DNA of 64,000 bases from Sporosarcina highlanderae. Its GTDB lineage: Bacteria; Bacillota; Bacilli; Bacillales_A; Planococcaceae. The notes beneath the pieces are model-generated. The model saw only the letters and a list, made by a program, of their open reading frames with translations. It was not told the origin of the DNA and searched no databases. Positions 1-9,575 of this stretch are shown piece by piece. Position 1 is the stretch's first letter, and each line of letters starts with the position of its first letter. Both the position numbers and the translations under genes were made by a program. Location: NCBI RefSeq assembly GCF_030433715.1, contig NZ_JAROCC010000009.1, positions 62,001 to 126,000 of the forward strand. The letters are read 5' to 3'.

Positions 1-2
1 AA

Positions 3-3000
3 CCTTTATTTCCTACAATCCCAAAAGTACCGGAAAGTTTAAAAGAATGGGTAGTTATAGAGCGGACAAAAATACATGTATATGAAAGTATATTTATTGA
101 AAATGATTTAGTGGATGAAGATGAAACTGAAAAAAAAGAAATTTATCTTAAGGATTTACCTGACATTCAAAATGAAATCCAACTGTTAAAAGATGAAGTA
201 TGTACCCCCTATTTTAAAGAATATGAACGTGTCAATAAAATCCAATCTTTGTACGATCAACTGTATAAAACTTATCAAGACTTGCAGAATAATTCCGAGT
301 TTCTTGAGTTTGTTGTTTCTGTAGGTTTATTGCGATGGAAGCAGGACAATAAGAACGCGATTGAACGACATCTACTTACCTCTGAAGTGGAACTACATTT
401 TAATAAGGAAGCCGGTGAAATGATTATTGCACCGACTTCCAAAGGACATCTTTTTGATTTTGAAGAAGATATGCTTTTAGTGGAAGATCGACTTTCTGGA
501 GATGAATTAAAGGAAGTTCGATCACTATTGGATGGGTTTTATGAAGAGGGAAGTATTAAAGAGAAGTTCTCCCTGATCCTTACAAATATAGTGAATACAC
601 TCGATTCTCGTGGGATTTATGATAATTCATTCCAAAATTCTAAACGAACGAACGATGGTCCCATTGTCTCCTTAGCACCTGCGTTCGTTTTAAGAAAGAA
701 ATCCCAAAAAAGCATTCAGCATGCCTGTGAAAAAGCGGTTGAGCAATTAAAGAAAATGGATGATTCGGCTGTTCCTGAAAATATGGCCAATATGTTTAAT
801 GTAGTAGATAACGAAGCAGAGGACAATGCATTCCATGAAGTTGAAGAATTTTACTTTCCATTACCTTCTAATGATGAACAAGATAGAATTATATCAAATC
901 TGAATCACAAGAGCAGCGTGTTAGTTCAAGGACCGCCGGGAACAGGTAAAACCCATACAATAGCAAATGTAACGTCGCATTTGCTTGCAACAGGACAAAG
1001 AATACTGATAACAAGTCAAACGGCTAAGGCGCTAAGTGTGTTGAAATCTAAATTACCTAAAGACCTTCAAGACCTATCTGTAAGTCTTTTGGGTGGTGAT
1101 GCTTCTTCCATGAAAGATCTTGAAAAAGTAGTATCAAGTATTAGTGTAAATAAAGAAAGATTCAATTTATCCGAAATGGCACTTTCGGTTGAAACAATGG
1201 AATCAGCTTTAAAGGAATTGAAAAAATCACTTAATATAACCAAGACGGAGCTAATGGAAGTCCGAGAAGCCGAAACTTATGTCCATAGTTTCCCTCCGTT
1301 TAACGGAACTGCACAACAGATTGCACAACAGTTGAATATGAATGCAAAACAATTTGATTGGTATACTACGCCTTCATCTACTGAAACTGAATTCCTGAAA
1401 AAAGAGAAAAATCTTGTCAATCGCTATATCGAGTTGATGGGTCTTGATATGGAGGTACCACTTGAGTATAAAGAGTACAAATACCCTTCTTTAGAAATGC
1501 TCGATATTAAATCTACTATTGATGTAATCAAAGAAGAATACGACTTAAATGAGAAATACGCTGCACTACATCAGGAAGAGGATGTTGAGTTGCAGAAAAT
1601 GTTGGAAGGATTATCAGACGATGATTTATCCAATCTGAGTGTGGAATTAAATAGGTTCGGCGATTTATGTAGACCGCTACTATTTAACACATATCCTAAA
1701 CTTAGAAAAGTTGTAACTGACATCTTTGAAAACAGAGGGCATTTGTGGCATAAAGTGCTTGAAGATTTGAAAGAGCATATCCATGTAATCCATGAAACGA
1801 AAAGTGAATTTGATCGATCCCTTATTTCCGTGGATGATGTTTCGATTGCATCTTTAAAGAAAATGAGCGAGGACTTGGTTGGCCATATCACAAATGGTGG
1901 TAAAATGGGTACATTTATTTTCCGACCAAAGATTGTTAAGCAATATAAAGAAACACTAAGAAAAGTCAAATACAATAATTTACCGGTTAAGTCAGAAAGC
2001 CAAGTAAAGACCATCTACGCTTATGCCAGAGCTGAACATGCATTTGAATGCATAGAGAAAATGATTATCCCTCATTTATTGGATGAAAAGCCGTTCGTTG
2101 AAGAATTAATTATCGAAGAATATGAAAGTACTTTGTCCCAGTTAGAGTTGGCAATTCACATTCAAGAATGGAGAAATGGAATTCTATCTCAATTTGAATT
2201 CCTTACTGCTGATAAGTTTAATGAAAGTTTGACTCATTCACTGTTATCCAATATAGAGCTACTAACTATAAAAAGAAGTTCTGAGAAAAAATCAGATGAT
2301 CTTTTTACAGCAGTGAAATTGGTTGAAAGCCTAATGTCGGAAGGCATACATTCATTGTATCCCAAGTTGAATGAGGCAATTATTGAGCGGGACATCGATA
2401 AGATATCTTCTAATTGGGAGCAGTATGAGTTTTATCAAAAGGTAATGAAGAGAGACCGTGAAGTTTCCGTTATTACAAAAGAAATCAAAAAGCATTCTCC
2501 TACATTACTGAACGTTCTCCAATCATCCTTTTCAGATTCTGTTTGGGCAGAACGAAGTGCTATTTGGGAAAAGGCTCAAGACTGGAAAAAAACGAAAGAT
2601 TGGCTTTGGGATTTTATGCAAAAGGATGAGGCAGCACTTTCTGTTAAATATCATGAAATAGAAATGGAAATTAGAAAGACAATTACGGATATAGGAACGC
2701 AAAAGGCTTGGATCAGTATGTTGAGAAAAATGACAGATATACAAGCTAAGCACCTAAAGGCATGGGCGCTATCAGTTAAAAACATAGGAAAAGGAACCGG
2801 TAAAAATGCTCCCCGCTATATTGCAGAGGCACAAATGCATATGGAAAAATGTAAAGACGCCATACCTGCTTGGATTATGCCACTGAATCGTGTCTTTGAA
2901 AATTTCGAAATACGACCAGGGCTTTTTGATATTGTAATTGTAGATGAAGCCAGTCAGTCATGGCATGATGCATTACTTCTAAAATACTTGGCTAAGAAAA

Positions 3001-4679
3001 TGATCATAGTTGGGGACAAAGAGCAGATTAGTCCGAGTATTGTTGGTGTAAATGCCGATGATATTGTAAAGCTTAAGAACAAACATCTTAAATCAATTAA
3101 TTTTGAATTTGCAGGTATGCTTGATGCAAATAATTCGTTTTTTGACGTTGCACACGTAATGTTTAAGGATACTATCACACTACGTGAGCATTTCCGATGC
3201 ATGCCGGAAATTATTGGTTTTTCGAATATGATATCGTATTCAAACAAACCTTTAATACCATTGAGACAATACCCAGCTAATAGGTTGGAGCCAATCATAT
3301 CAAGATACTTGCCGCATGGGGTACGTGTAGGAAGTTCTCAAAATGCTTACAATGAAGTAGAAGCAGATGAGATTGTAAAAGAAATTCGAAATTGTATTAG
3401 TGAGAAAAAATATGATGGTAAATCAATAGGCGTTATTTCTTTGCTTGGAAATAACCAAGCAAAGCTCATCCAGAATAAACTAATTGCTGAACTGGGTGCA
3501 GAAGTGATGGAGGAACGTCAAATTATCTGTGGAGATGCCTATGCATTCCAAGGAGATGAGCGGGATGTCATTTTTCTATCCATGATTGCAGCAAAAGGTG
3601 AAACACGTGTGACTGCATTGACCACTGATTCTGCCAGACAACGTTTTAACGTAGCTGTCAGTAGAGCGAAGGATCAGTTGTGGGTGATGCATTCCCTCTC
3701 TGTAAATGATATTAGCAATCAGGAATGCTTGAGGTATCAACTTCTTAACTATATTGCAAATCCTTTAAAAGAAGAAACAGAGGCAAATCGTAAAAAATGT
3801 GAAAGTAAATTCGAGGAAAGCGTTTTTGACGCATTAGTTGCCAAAGGGTATCGTGTTATCCCTCAGTACGAGGTTGCTGGCTTCAGAATAGATCTTGTAG
3901 TGCAGGGAGAACAATCACGGCTTGCAGTTGAATGTGATGGAGACCATTGGCATACATCCGTTGACGACCGCGAAAGGGATTTTCAAAGGGAACGGTTGCT
4001 TCAAAGGGCTGGTTGGACATTTTGGAGGGTATTAGGCAGCGTATATTACGATAATCCCGAAAAAGCACTTAACACTCTATGGGCAACATTGGATGAAATG
4101 AACATAAGACCGTATTCTGAATGGGCGTCACTATCAAATCCAATTATTGAAGGTGAAACTGACGAGGAGCATATGGAGATAGAAAGCAAAGTTGATATTC
4201 CTAAGGAAGAGGATTCTTTACTAAAAGTTAAACAGTCTAATCAATCAATTAATACGAGAGATATTTTACTTCAAAGACAGCCAACAATGACTAAAGTTGG
4301 AAAACTGGCGAATAAAGCCCCCTTGCTGAAAAAAACACATGAGCAATCATCTTTATTATTACTGGATGATGAGAAGAACGAAATAACTCACATACAGCAA
4401 GACCTTTTCGGTAATTCAGAAGTAATGGTGTATAAAGAAAAGCTGGAACGCTCGGGCTTCGAAACATTCATCCACCCAGAAAGACCAGATAGGATATATA
4501 TCATTGGTAAAATTCAATTAGTAACAGAACTATCAAGGATTGCTCCAAAAAATAATAGTTTCACCTTCTTAAGTAAAGGCAATAAAGATACCCAAGGCGA
4601 ATCAGCTTGGTATATAGATATTAATTTTGAAAACAATATTTCGCATCTATCCAGAGATAATAGTAAAGTGAAAAATTAA
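3..4679 (+). CDS. Superfamily I DNA/RNA helicase fused to Vsr-like nuclease domain (5' partial)
   Basis: The reading frame is open from base 3 with no stop, so the gene starts before the window; the first in-window GTG at 111 is unlikely to be its start. Helicase motifs are plain: Walker A GPPGTGKT (near 930), Walker B VDEAS (near 2940), GDKEQISP (near 3015), EHFRCMPE (near 3190), the AFQGDERD region (near 3545) and a final NVAVSRAKDQLW (near 3650). A nuclease-like domain follows (about 3795-4110) with VECDGDHWH and an arginine/glutamate-rich FQRERLL segment, as in the MTES_1575/DUF559 endonuclease group. A last domain (about 4430-4670) has the pattern LxxxGFE..YIIG. Such helicase-nuclease fusions are common in defence islands, and this one lies just upstream of a BREX operon but is separated from it by a terminator. 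Its exact role is inference. Confidence 0.85.
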   Translation, partial: PLFPTIPKVPESLKEWVVIERTKIHVYESIFIENDLVDEDETEKKEIYLKDLPDIQNEIQLLKDEVCTPYFKEYERVNKIQSLYDQLYKTYQDLQNNSEFLEFVVSVGLLRWKQDNKNAIERHLLTSEVELHFNKEAGEMIIAPTSKGHLFDFEEDMLLVEDRLSGDELKEVRSLLDGFYEEGSIKEKFSLILTNIVNTLDSRGIYDNSFQNSKRTNDGPIVSLAPAFVLRKKSQKSIQHACEKAVEQLKKMDDSAVPENMANMFNVVDNEAEDNAFHEVEEFYFPLPSNDEQDRIISNLNHKSSVLVQGPPGTGKTHTIANVTSHLLATGQRILITSQTAKALSVLKSKLPKDLQDLSVSLLGGDASSMKDLEKVVSSISVNKERFNLSEMALSVETMESALKELKKSLNITKTELMEVREAETYVHSFPPFNGTAQQIAQQLNMNAKQFDWYTTPSSTETEFLKKEKNLVNRYIELMGLDMEVPLEYKEYKYPSLEMLDIKSTIDVIKEEYDLNEKYAALHQEEDVELQKMLEGLSDDDLSNLSVELNRFGDLCRPLLFNTYPKLRKVVTDIFENRGHLWHKVLEDLKEHIHVIHETKSEFDRSLISVDDVSIASLKKMSEDLVGHITNGGKMGTFIFRPKIVKQYKETLRKVKYNNLPVKSESQVKTIYAYARAEHAFECIEKMIIPHLLDEKPFVEELIIEEYESTLSQLELAIHIQEWRNGILSQFEFLTADKFNESLTHSLLSNIELLTIKRSSEKKSDDLFTAVKLVESLMSEGIHSLYPKLNEAIIERDIDKISSNWEQYEFYQKVMKRDREVSVITKEIKKHSPTLLNVLQSSFSDSVWAERSAIWEKAQDWKKTKDWLWDFMQKDEAALSVKYHEIEMEIRKTITDIGTQKAWISMLRKMTDIQAKHLKAWALSVKNIGKGTGKNAPRYIAEAQMHMEKCKDAIPAWIMPLNRVFENFEIRPGLFDIVIVDEASQSWHDALLLKYLAKKMIIVGDKEQISPSIVGVNADDIVKLKNKHLKSINFEFAGMLDANNSFFDVAHVMFKDTITLREHFRCMPEIIGFSNMISYSNKPLIPLRQYPANRLEPIISRYLPHGVRVGSSQNAYNEVEADEIVKEIRNCISEKKYDGKSIGVISLLGNNQAKLIQNKLIAELGAEVMEERQIICGDAYAFQGDERDVIFLSMIAAKGETRVTALTTDSARQRFNVAVSRAKDQLWVMHSLSVNDISNQECLRYQLLNYIANPLKEETEANRKKCESKFEESVFDALVAKGYRVIPQYEVAGFRIDLVVQGEQSRLAVECDGDHWHTSVDDRERDFQRERLLQRAGWTFWRVLGSVYYDNPEKALNTLWATLDEMNIRPYSEWASLSNPIIEGETDEEHMEIESKVDIPKEEDSLLKVKQSNQSINTRDILLQRQPTMTKVGKLANKAPLLKKTHEQSSLLLLDDEKNEITHIQQDLFGNSEVMVYKEKLERSGFETFIHPERPDRIYIIGKIQLVTELSRIAPKNNSFTFLSKGNKDTQGESAWYIDINFENNISHLSRDNSKVKN

Positions 4680-4692
4680 GCCTAAAAGCAAC

Positions 4693-4929
4693 GTGAATAG
4701 TAAACAGCATAATGAAAACCAATTGTCGACAATTCTACTTGAGATGGAAGCATTAGGTTTTGAAATCATTGACTATCGTCACAAATCCTCAACTGTTTAT
4801 GTAATTGGAGGAGAAGAGATTGGCAAATCGCTGTCCACTTATTTAAACCATGGTTTGCGGTTCATAAGGCTTGAAAAGGGAAATAAAACAACTGGATTTA
4901 GAGCGGCATGGTATGCAAAGACCAAATAA
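4693..4929 (+). CDS. Small protein homologous to the C-terminal domain of the upstream helicase
   Basis: This 78-residue frame starts at a GTG 13 bases after the helicase stop, in a different frame and without a clear Shine-Dalgarno sequence. Its sequence matches the helicase tail: GFEIIDY...VYVIGGE...FIRLEKGNK...AWYAK against GFETFIH...IYIIGK...FTFLSKGNK...AWYID. It is therefore a second, free-standing copy of that domain. It could be translated by coupling with the helicase, or it could be the end of a longer helicase separated by a frameshift near the A-rich stretch at 4668-4680. Function is unknown; a regulatory or partner role for the helicase is a guess. Confidence 0.5.
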   Translation: MNSKQHNENQLSTILLEMEALGFEIIDYRHKSSTVYVIGGEEIGKSLSTYLNHGLRFIRLEKGNKTTGFRAAWYAKTK

Positions 4930-4940
4930 ATGTATCGTTG

Positions 4941-4981
4941 GCGTCTCTCACTGCTTTTGGAGTTGGTGAGGGGCGTTTTAT
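4941..4981 (+). terminator. Intrinsic terminator after the helicase genes
   Basis: A GCGTCTCTCAC arm pairs (with G-U pairs) with GTGAGGGGCGT across a 14-base loop, followed by a TTTTAT tract. It separates the helicase transcript from the BREX operon. Confidence 0.55.
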
Positions 4982-5395
4982 ATTGAATTCTATTTCTGTC
5001 TTTAATAATTGGTATAATCGTACAATCTAATATAAGCTCATGCTTACCTATCCCGACAATTGGATCTTTTCCCTATTACGTTTTTTCCTTCCCTGATTAA
5101 TTCACCCTAAATGGATATTGTGAAGTAACATCTTTTTAATAGAAGATAACGTGTCTGGAAATATCGTAGCATTACAAGTAGAATATAAAGTAGGTCAGAT
5201 TTCATTACTTTTACATCATCGAGAGATAAAAAGTAATGAAGTATTTAGGGAATATGTCCTTGATAAAGTGAAAGAATTATATGACAATGGTATTAGTAGA
5301 TTAAAATGCCTTTACTGGCGTTTCTTAGTTAAGATCTATGTTATTTCAACCAGAAAATCTTTGATAATTTTTTATGTTTGGGATTGGGGGATCCA
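4982..5395 (+). other. Gap between helicase and BREX operon; probable BREX promoter region
   Basis: About 410 bases with no convincing gene. A TATAAT hexamer at 5013-5018 is a plausible -10 element, but no good -35 stands 17 bases before it. An open frame from GTG 5151 to 5399 has no ribosome binding site, overlaps the start of brxF and shows no recognisable domain; it may be decayed coding sequence. The brxF Shine-Dalgarno (GGGGGA) sits at 5386-5391. Confidence 0.35.
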
Positions 5396-5848
5396 ATGAA
5401 CTTAAAACAAATTCAAAAGTTACAGGAAATACTACCTGAAATAAATAAACAATATCATAGACAGGTGTATGTTCACGATTCTAAAGATGGTAAGACCGTA
5501 CTTGGCTTTAGTGAACAACATGACATCCCATATATAAATCTGAACATCGAATTCTCCCGTTTATTAAAGGGAATACCACAAACTCGGCGTTTATACAAAG
5601 TTACAGATTTTTTTAATAAAACCATTAATTCCTATACGGAAAACACCATTTGCATTGATTATTACGAACTATTATTTGACCCTTCTTTATCAGTAAATCC
5701 ATTTGATTTGTTTAAGAATGCTAGCCGAAATAAAACCCTAGTCATAGCTTTGCGTGGCAAATTAACAGAGCAGGAGTTCATACACGCAGAACCCGTACAT
5801 CCCGAGTATACGAAATTTCCCATTCACGGCACTTTAGTAATTAAATAA
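5396..5848 (+). CDS. brxF: BREX type 3 protein BrxF
   Basis: First gene of the BREX-3 operon. BrxF is a small P-loop-type protein specific to type 3 BREX. The family signature PYINLNIEFSRLL is present near residues 40-52, followed by the Walker-B-like segment CIDYYELLFDPSL and the late HPEYTKFPIHG segment. The position of the phosphate-binding loop reads HDSKDGKT, so the first glycine of GxxxxGKT is replaced by histidine; ATP binding may be altered or lost. I chose the ATG at 5396 because GGGGGA lies five bases upstream; a TTG at 5378 would add six residues. The gene ends 15 bases before brxC. Confidence 0.8.
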   Translation: MNLKQIQKLQEILPEINKQYHRQVYVHDSKDGKTVLGFSEQHDIPYINLNIEFSRLLKGIPQTRRLYKVTDFFNKTINSYTENTICIDYYELLFDPSLSVNPFDLFKNASRNKTLVIALRGKLTEQEFIHAEPVHPEYTKFPIHGTLVIK

Positions 5849-5863
5849 AAGGAGGATAACCAT

Positions 5864-8800
5864 ATGCAATATAAACAGTTAGTTCAATTTGAACCAATTG
5901 AGTCAGTAATCCAATTAACAGATGCCAACGACAAAGACCGAGCGTTTCAATTACTAGATACTTATGTTATTTCAGAACGTATGGCAGAACAATTAAATGA
6001 TTTAATCATCAATCAACTCCAATTTGATCGGGCTGTTGATAATAAAGGGCTGCTCATTGTCGGTAATTATGGAACAGGTAAATCACACTTAATGAGTGTC
6101 ATTTCTACCATCGCTGAACGTGATGGTGCAAGTAGTCATATTAAAAATTCTAATGTTGCAGAAAAATCGAAGGAAATTGAAGGGAAGTTTAAAGTAATTC
6201 GCTTGGAGATTGGTAGTGTCGGTACATCATTACGCGACATTTTAGTATCCAATATTGAAGATGGACTCGCTGAGATGGGTGTCGATTTTACATTTCCTCC
6301 ATTCGATCAAATTACAAATAACAAAGACGCTCTTGAAGAAATGATGGGGCTCTTCAATGAAAAATTCCCTAAACATGGGTTGCTCGTTGTGGTAGATGAG
6401 TTATTAGATTATTTACGTGGACGTAAGGAGCAAGAAATCACACTGGATTTAGGTTTCCTTCGCGAAATAGGAGAAATTTGTGGTAAAACTCGCCTCCGGT
6501 TTATCGCAGGTATTCAAGAAATGCTATTTGATAATCCGAGTTTCAACTTTGTGGCCGAGCCATTACAGCGTGTAAAGCAACGTTTTGAGCAAGTTCGTAT
6601 CGTTCGCGAAGATATCGCACATGTTGTATCAGAACGTTTATTGAAAAAGACCGATGAACAAAAAGCTTTGATTCGGGAGCATTTATCCAAATTCACGACG
6701 CTATATGGTCGATTAAATGAAAATATGGAATCGTATGTGAATCTTTTCCCGATTCATCCTGCTTACTTAAGTGCATTTGAAAAGGTAAATGGTATCGAAA
6801 AACGTGTAGCACTAAAGACAATAAGCCTTGAGATGAATAGCGTTCTTGAAAAAGAATTACCTGAAGGGGAGCCAGGACTAATTTCGTATGATAGCTACTG
6901 GAAATTCATCGAGGAAGATCCTTCATATAAATCAAACCCTGACGTTAAAGAAGTAATGGATAAAGCAAAAATACTGAAAGATCGCGTGCAAAATGCTTTA
7001 GAGAAACGTGCTTACAAACCAATCTCTTTACGTATCATTAATGCATTGTCACTATACCGTCTTTCTACATCAGACATCTATGACAAAGTCGGCTTAACAG
7101 CCGAAGAATTAAGAGATGAGTTGTTTTTAACACCTCCAGGAGGAATGGACCTTTTAAGCGACTTAGATGATGCCTCTGATTTCTTGAAAACCAATGTTGA
7201 TGCAGCGATTAGAGAAATCCAGAAAACTGTAAGTTACCAATACCTTTCTGCAAATGAAGCCAATGGGCAGTATTATTTGGACCTTAAAAAGGACATTGAC
7301 ATTGATAGCTTAATTCAGCAAAAAGCTGAAAAGATTGAAGATGATAAATTAGATCGCTTCTATTACGATATTTTAAAACAAGCCATTACACTCGATGACA
7401 ATACGTATGTATCAGGATATAAAATTTGGCGTCACAACCTTCCTTGGGATGCTCGCCGTATTACACGCCAAGGGTACTTGTTTTTTGGCGCTCCAAACGA
7501 ACGCTCAACTGCACAGCCTGAACGCGATTTTTATATCTACATGCTACGTCCTTATCTAAAAACACCTTTTAAAGACGAGCAAAAGCCTGATGAGCTCTTT
7601 TTTGAACTCAACCAAAAGGATGAACACTTTACACAGTTGTTACGCTTATATGCAGCTGCCAATGATTTGAAAACAGAATCTGCATCTGCGACAAGAAGTC
7701 TATACACAAGGAAAATAGAAAGTTACTTTAAAGAAATCAATAAATGGCTAAACGATAATTTTGTACACTCATTTGAAATCACTTATAAAGGAAAAAAGGG
7801 AAGTGTTCTTGATTTTGGAATGTTTTTACCCGCAAACGCGACCATTCAAGAAATAATTAATATCATTTCAGAAGGCATTTTAACCAATTGGTTTGAGCAA
7901 AAATATGAGGACTATCCTGCATTTAGAAAGATTCAAGGCTCTTACTTATCCAAAACGAATTTAGAATCGTACATCCGAGACGCACTCCACTATATAAATG
8001 GAAAAGAAACGAAGCAAGGGGAAGCTATTTTAGATGGCTTAGTCTTATTTGATACAAACGGTAAAGTAGCTACAAAACAATCTGGGTTTGCCAAATGGGT
8101 TTTAGACCTGTTAGAACAAAAAGGACATGGCCAAGTTATTAATCATAATGAATTAATCCATACGGTGTTTATTCGCGGGGTTGAAGACCTTCAATATACA
8201 AAACAGTTCCACCTAGAACCTGAGCTACTTACAGTACTACTCGGAGCTATGATCTATACAGGAGCAGTAGAAGTAACGATTGAGGGGACAACATACAATG
8301 CTTCTAATTTACAGGAGTACATTCAACTTCCTTTATCGAAACTCACTCAATTTAGCCATATAAAAAAACCTACAGGCCTTCCTGTTGCTGAGTTAAATGC
8401 TGTAGCCAATCTCTTTGACGAGCGCATTGCTAACTACGAGGATGATAGCTTAAAGCGTACGATTACGACGATTACAAGTAAGGCAAACAATGCAATACTT
8501 GACGTATTGAATATGATCCAAGTAGTAAAAAAAGGCTTCCCAACATGGGATGGTCCATTACTAAACAGTGCCGAAATTCAAGAAAACGTGAGCATACTGG
8601 AGGAATACAAGGATTTTTGTGAAGGTCTAAAACGATATGATACACCTGCAAAAATGCGTAACTTGAAATATGATCTAGCGACGATTGAAAATCAACAAGA
8701 AGCTATCAATAAACTTACTTCTTTTACTAAGTTAGAGCAACAAATCAAAGAAATTCAACAGCGTGTCAGTTACTTGCAAATTGCACAGCCAAACGTTGGC

Positions 8801-9565
8801 AGCCAGTCTGACTGGTCTTCACATGTAGACGATGCATTAGATGAATTACAGTACGCTTTAAAACAACACCAGGATACAACCAAGGAACTCACTGCACTCG
8901 ATGCATTGAAAAAAGAGTATATCCAGTTATATATTGAAGCGCATGATCAATCCCGTTTAAACGCAACCGAAAACATACTGAAAAACGAATTATTAAGCGA
9001 TGCACAGACGAAGGCATTAAAAGAATTGGCTGCCCATATTTCAATTTTACCCAAAGAAGAATTGTTTAATTGGGAACGAACATTGTCTCAATTAAAAACT
9101 TGCTATCACGTGTCCGAAGATAAATTAGAGCATGCACCGATGTGCTCGGAGTGTAAATTCCGTCCTATCGAAATTGCAACAAACGAAAAAGCAACGTTGA
9201 AGAAAATCCAGGAAGAACTACCAAAAATGTTGGCAAACTGGACAGAAACATTACTTACGAACTTCAATGATCCAACGGTAAAAGAAAATATTTCACTATT
9301 AAAAACAGAGCAACAACAGCTAGTGGAAGCACTCATTGCAAACCAAGCATTCACATTGCCATTGGACATTCGTCTAATCCAGGCAATCAACGACTTATTA
9401 AAAGGGATCCACAAAATAGAACTATCCATTTCTGATATCGAAGAAATGATGGCCAATGGACACCCATTAGCGGTTGATGAGCTACGAAAACGATTCGATG
9501 AACTTATTACAAAAACGGTCGGCACAACACCAACAAACCAAGTACGTATTATGTTAAAGAAATGA
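5864..9565 (+). CDS. brxC: BREX type 3 ATPase BrxC (DUF6079-like)
   Basis: A 1233-residue P-loop ATPase, the usual length for BrxC. Walker A is GNYGTGKS at residues 67-74 and a Walker B VVVDELLDY lies near residue 175. The remainder is helical, with a cysteine pair (MCSEC) near residue 1090. BrxC is an essential AAA+-like ATPase in BREX systems and is thought to act with the methyltransferase and PglZ in self/non-self discrimination of phage DNA. A strong AAAGGAGG precedes the ATG. It is followed after 10 bases by pglXI, so the two are co-transcribed. Confidence 0.85.
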   Translation: MQYKQLVQFEPIESVIQLTDANDKDRAFQLLDTYVISERMAEQLNDLIINQLQFDRAVDNKGLLIVGNYGTGKSHLMSVISTIAERDGASSHIKNSNVAEKSKEIEGKFKVIRLEIGSVGTSLRDILVSNIEDGLAEMGVDFTFPPFDQITNNKDALEEMMGLFNEKFPKHGLLVVVDELLDYLRGRKEQEITLDLGFLREIGEICGKTRLRFIAGIQEMLFDNPSFNFVAEPLQRVKQRFEQVRIVREDIAHVVSERLLKKTDEQKALIREHLSKFTTLYGRLNENMESYVNLFPIHPAYLSAFEKVNGIEKRVALKTISLEMNSVLEKELPEGEPGLISYDSYWKFIEEDPSYKSNPDVKEVMDKAKILKDRVQNALEKRAYKPISLRIINALSLYRLSTSDIYDKVGLTAEELRDELFLTPPGGMDLLSDLDDASDFLKTNVDAAIREIQKTVSYQYLSANEANGQYYLDLKKDIDIDSLIQQKAEKIEDDKLDRFYYDILKQAITLDDNTYVSGYKIWRHNLPWDARRITRQGYLFFGAPNERSTAQPERDFYIYMLRPYLKTPFKDEQKPDELFFELNQKDEHFTQLLRLYAAANDLKTESASATRSLYTRKIESYFKEINKWLNDNFVHSFEITYKGKKGSVLDFGMFLPANATIQEIINIISEGILTNWFEQKYEDYPAFRKIQGSYLSKTNLESYIRDALHYINGKETKQGEAILDGLVLFDTNGKVATKQSGFAKWVLDLLEQKGHGQVINHNELIHTVFIRGVEDLQYTKQFHLEPELLTVLLGAMIYTGAVEVTIEGTTYNASNLQEYIQLPLSKLTQFSHIKKPTGLPVAELNAVANLFDERIANYEDDSLKRTITTITSKANNAILDVLNMIQVVKKGFPTWDGPLLNSAEIQENVSILEEYKDFCEGLKRYDTPAKMRNLKYDLATIENQQEAINKLTSFTKLEQQIKEIQQRVSYLQIAQPNVGSQSDWSSHVDDALDELQYALKQHQDTTKELTALDALKKEYIQLYIEAHDQSRLNATENILKNELLSDAQTKALKELAAHISILPKEELFNWERTLSQLKTCYHVSEDKLEHAPMCSECKFRPIEIATNEKATLKKIQEELPKMLANWTETLLTNFNDPTVKENISLLKTEQQQLVEALIANQAFTLPLDIRLIQAINDLLKGIHKIELSISDIEEMMANGHPLAVDELRKRFDELITKTVGTTPTNQVRIMLKK

Positions 9566-9575
9566 GGAGAAACAC

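Noticed and set aside
1571..2014. Minus-strand frames inside the helicase gene
   Set aside because: They are shadows of an intact, motif-rich gene and have no ribosome binding sites.
5151..5399. Open frame of 82 codons between the helicase and brxF
   Set aside because: GTG start without ribosome binding site, overlaps the brxF start, no recognisable domain; likely decayed or chance sequence.
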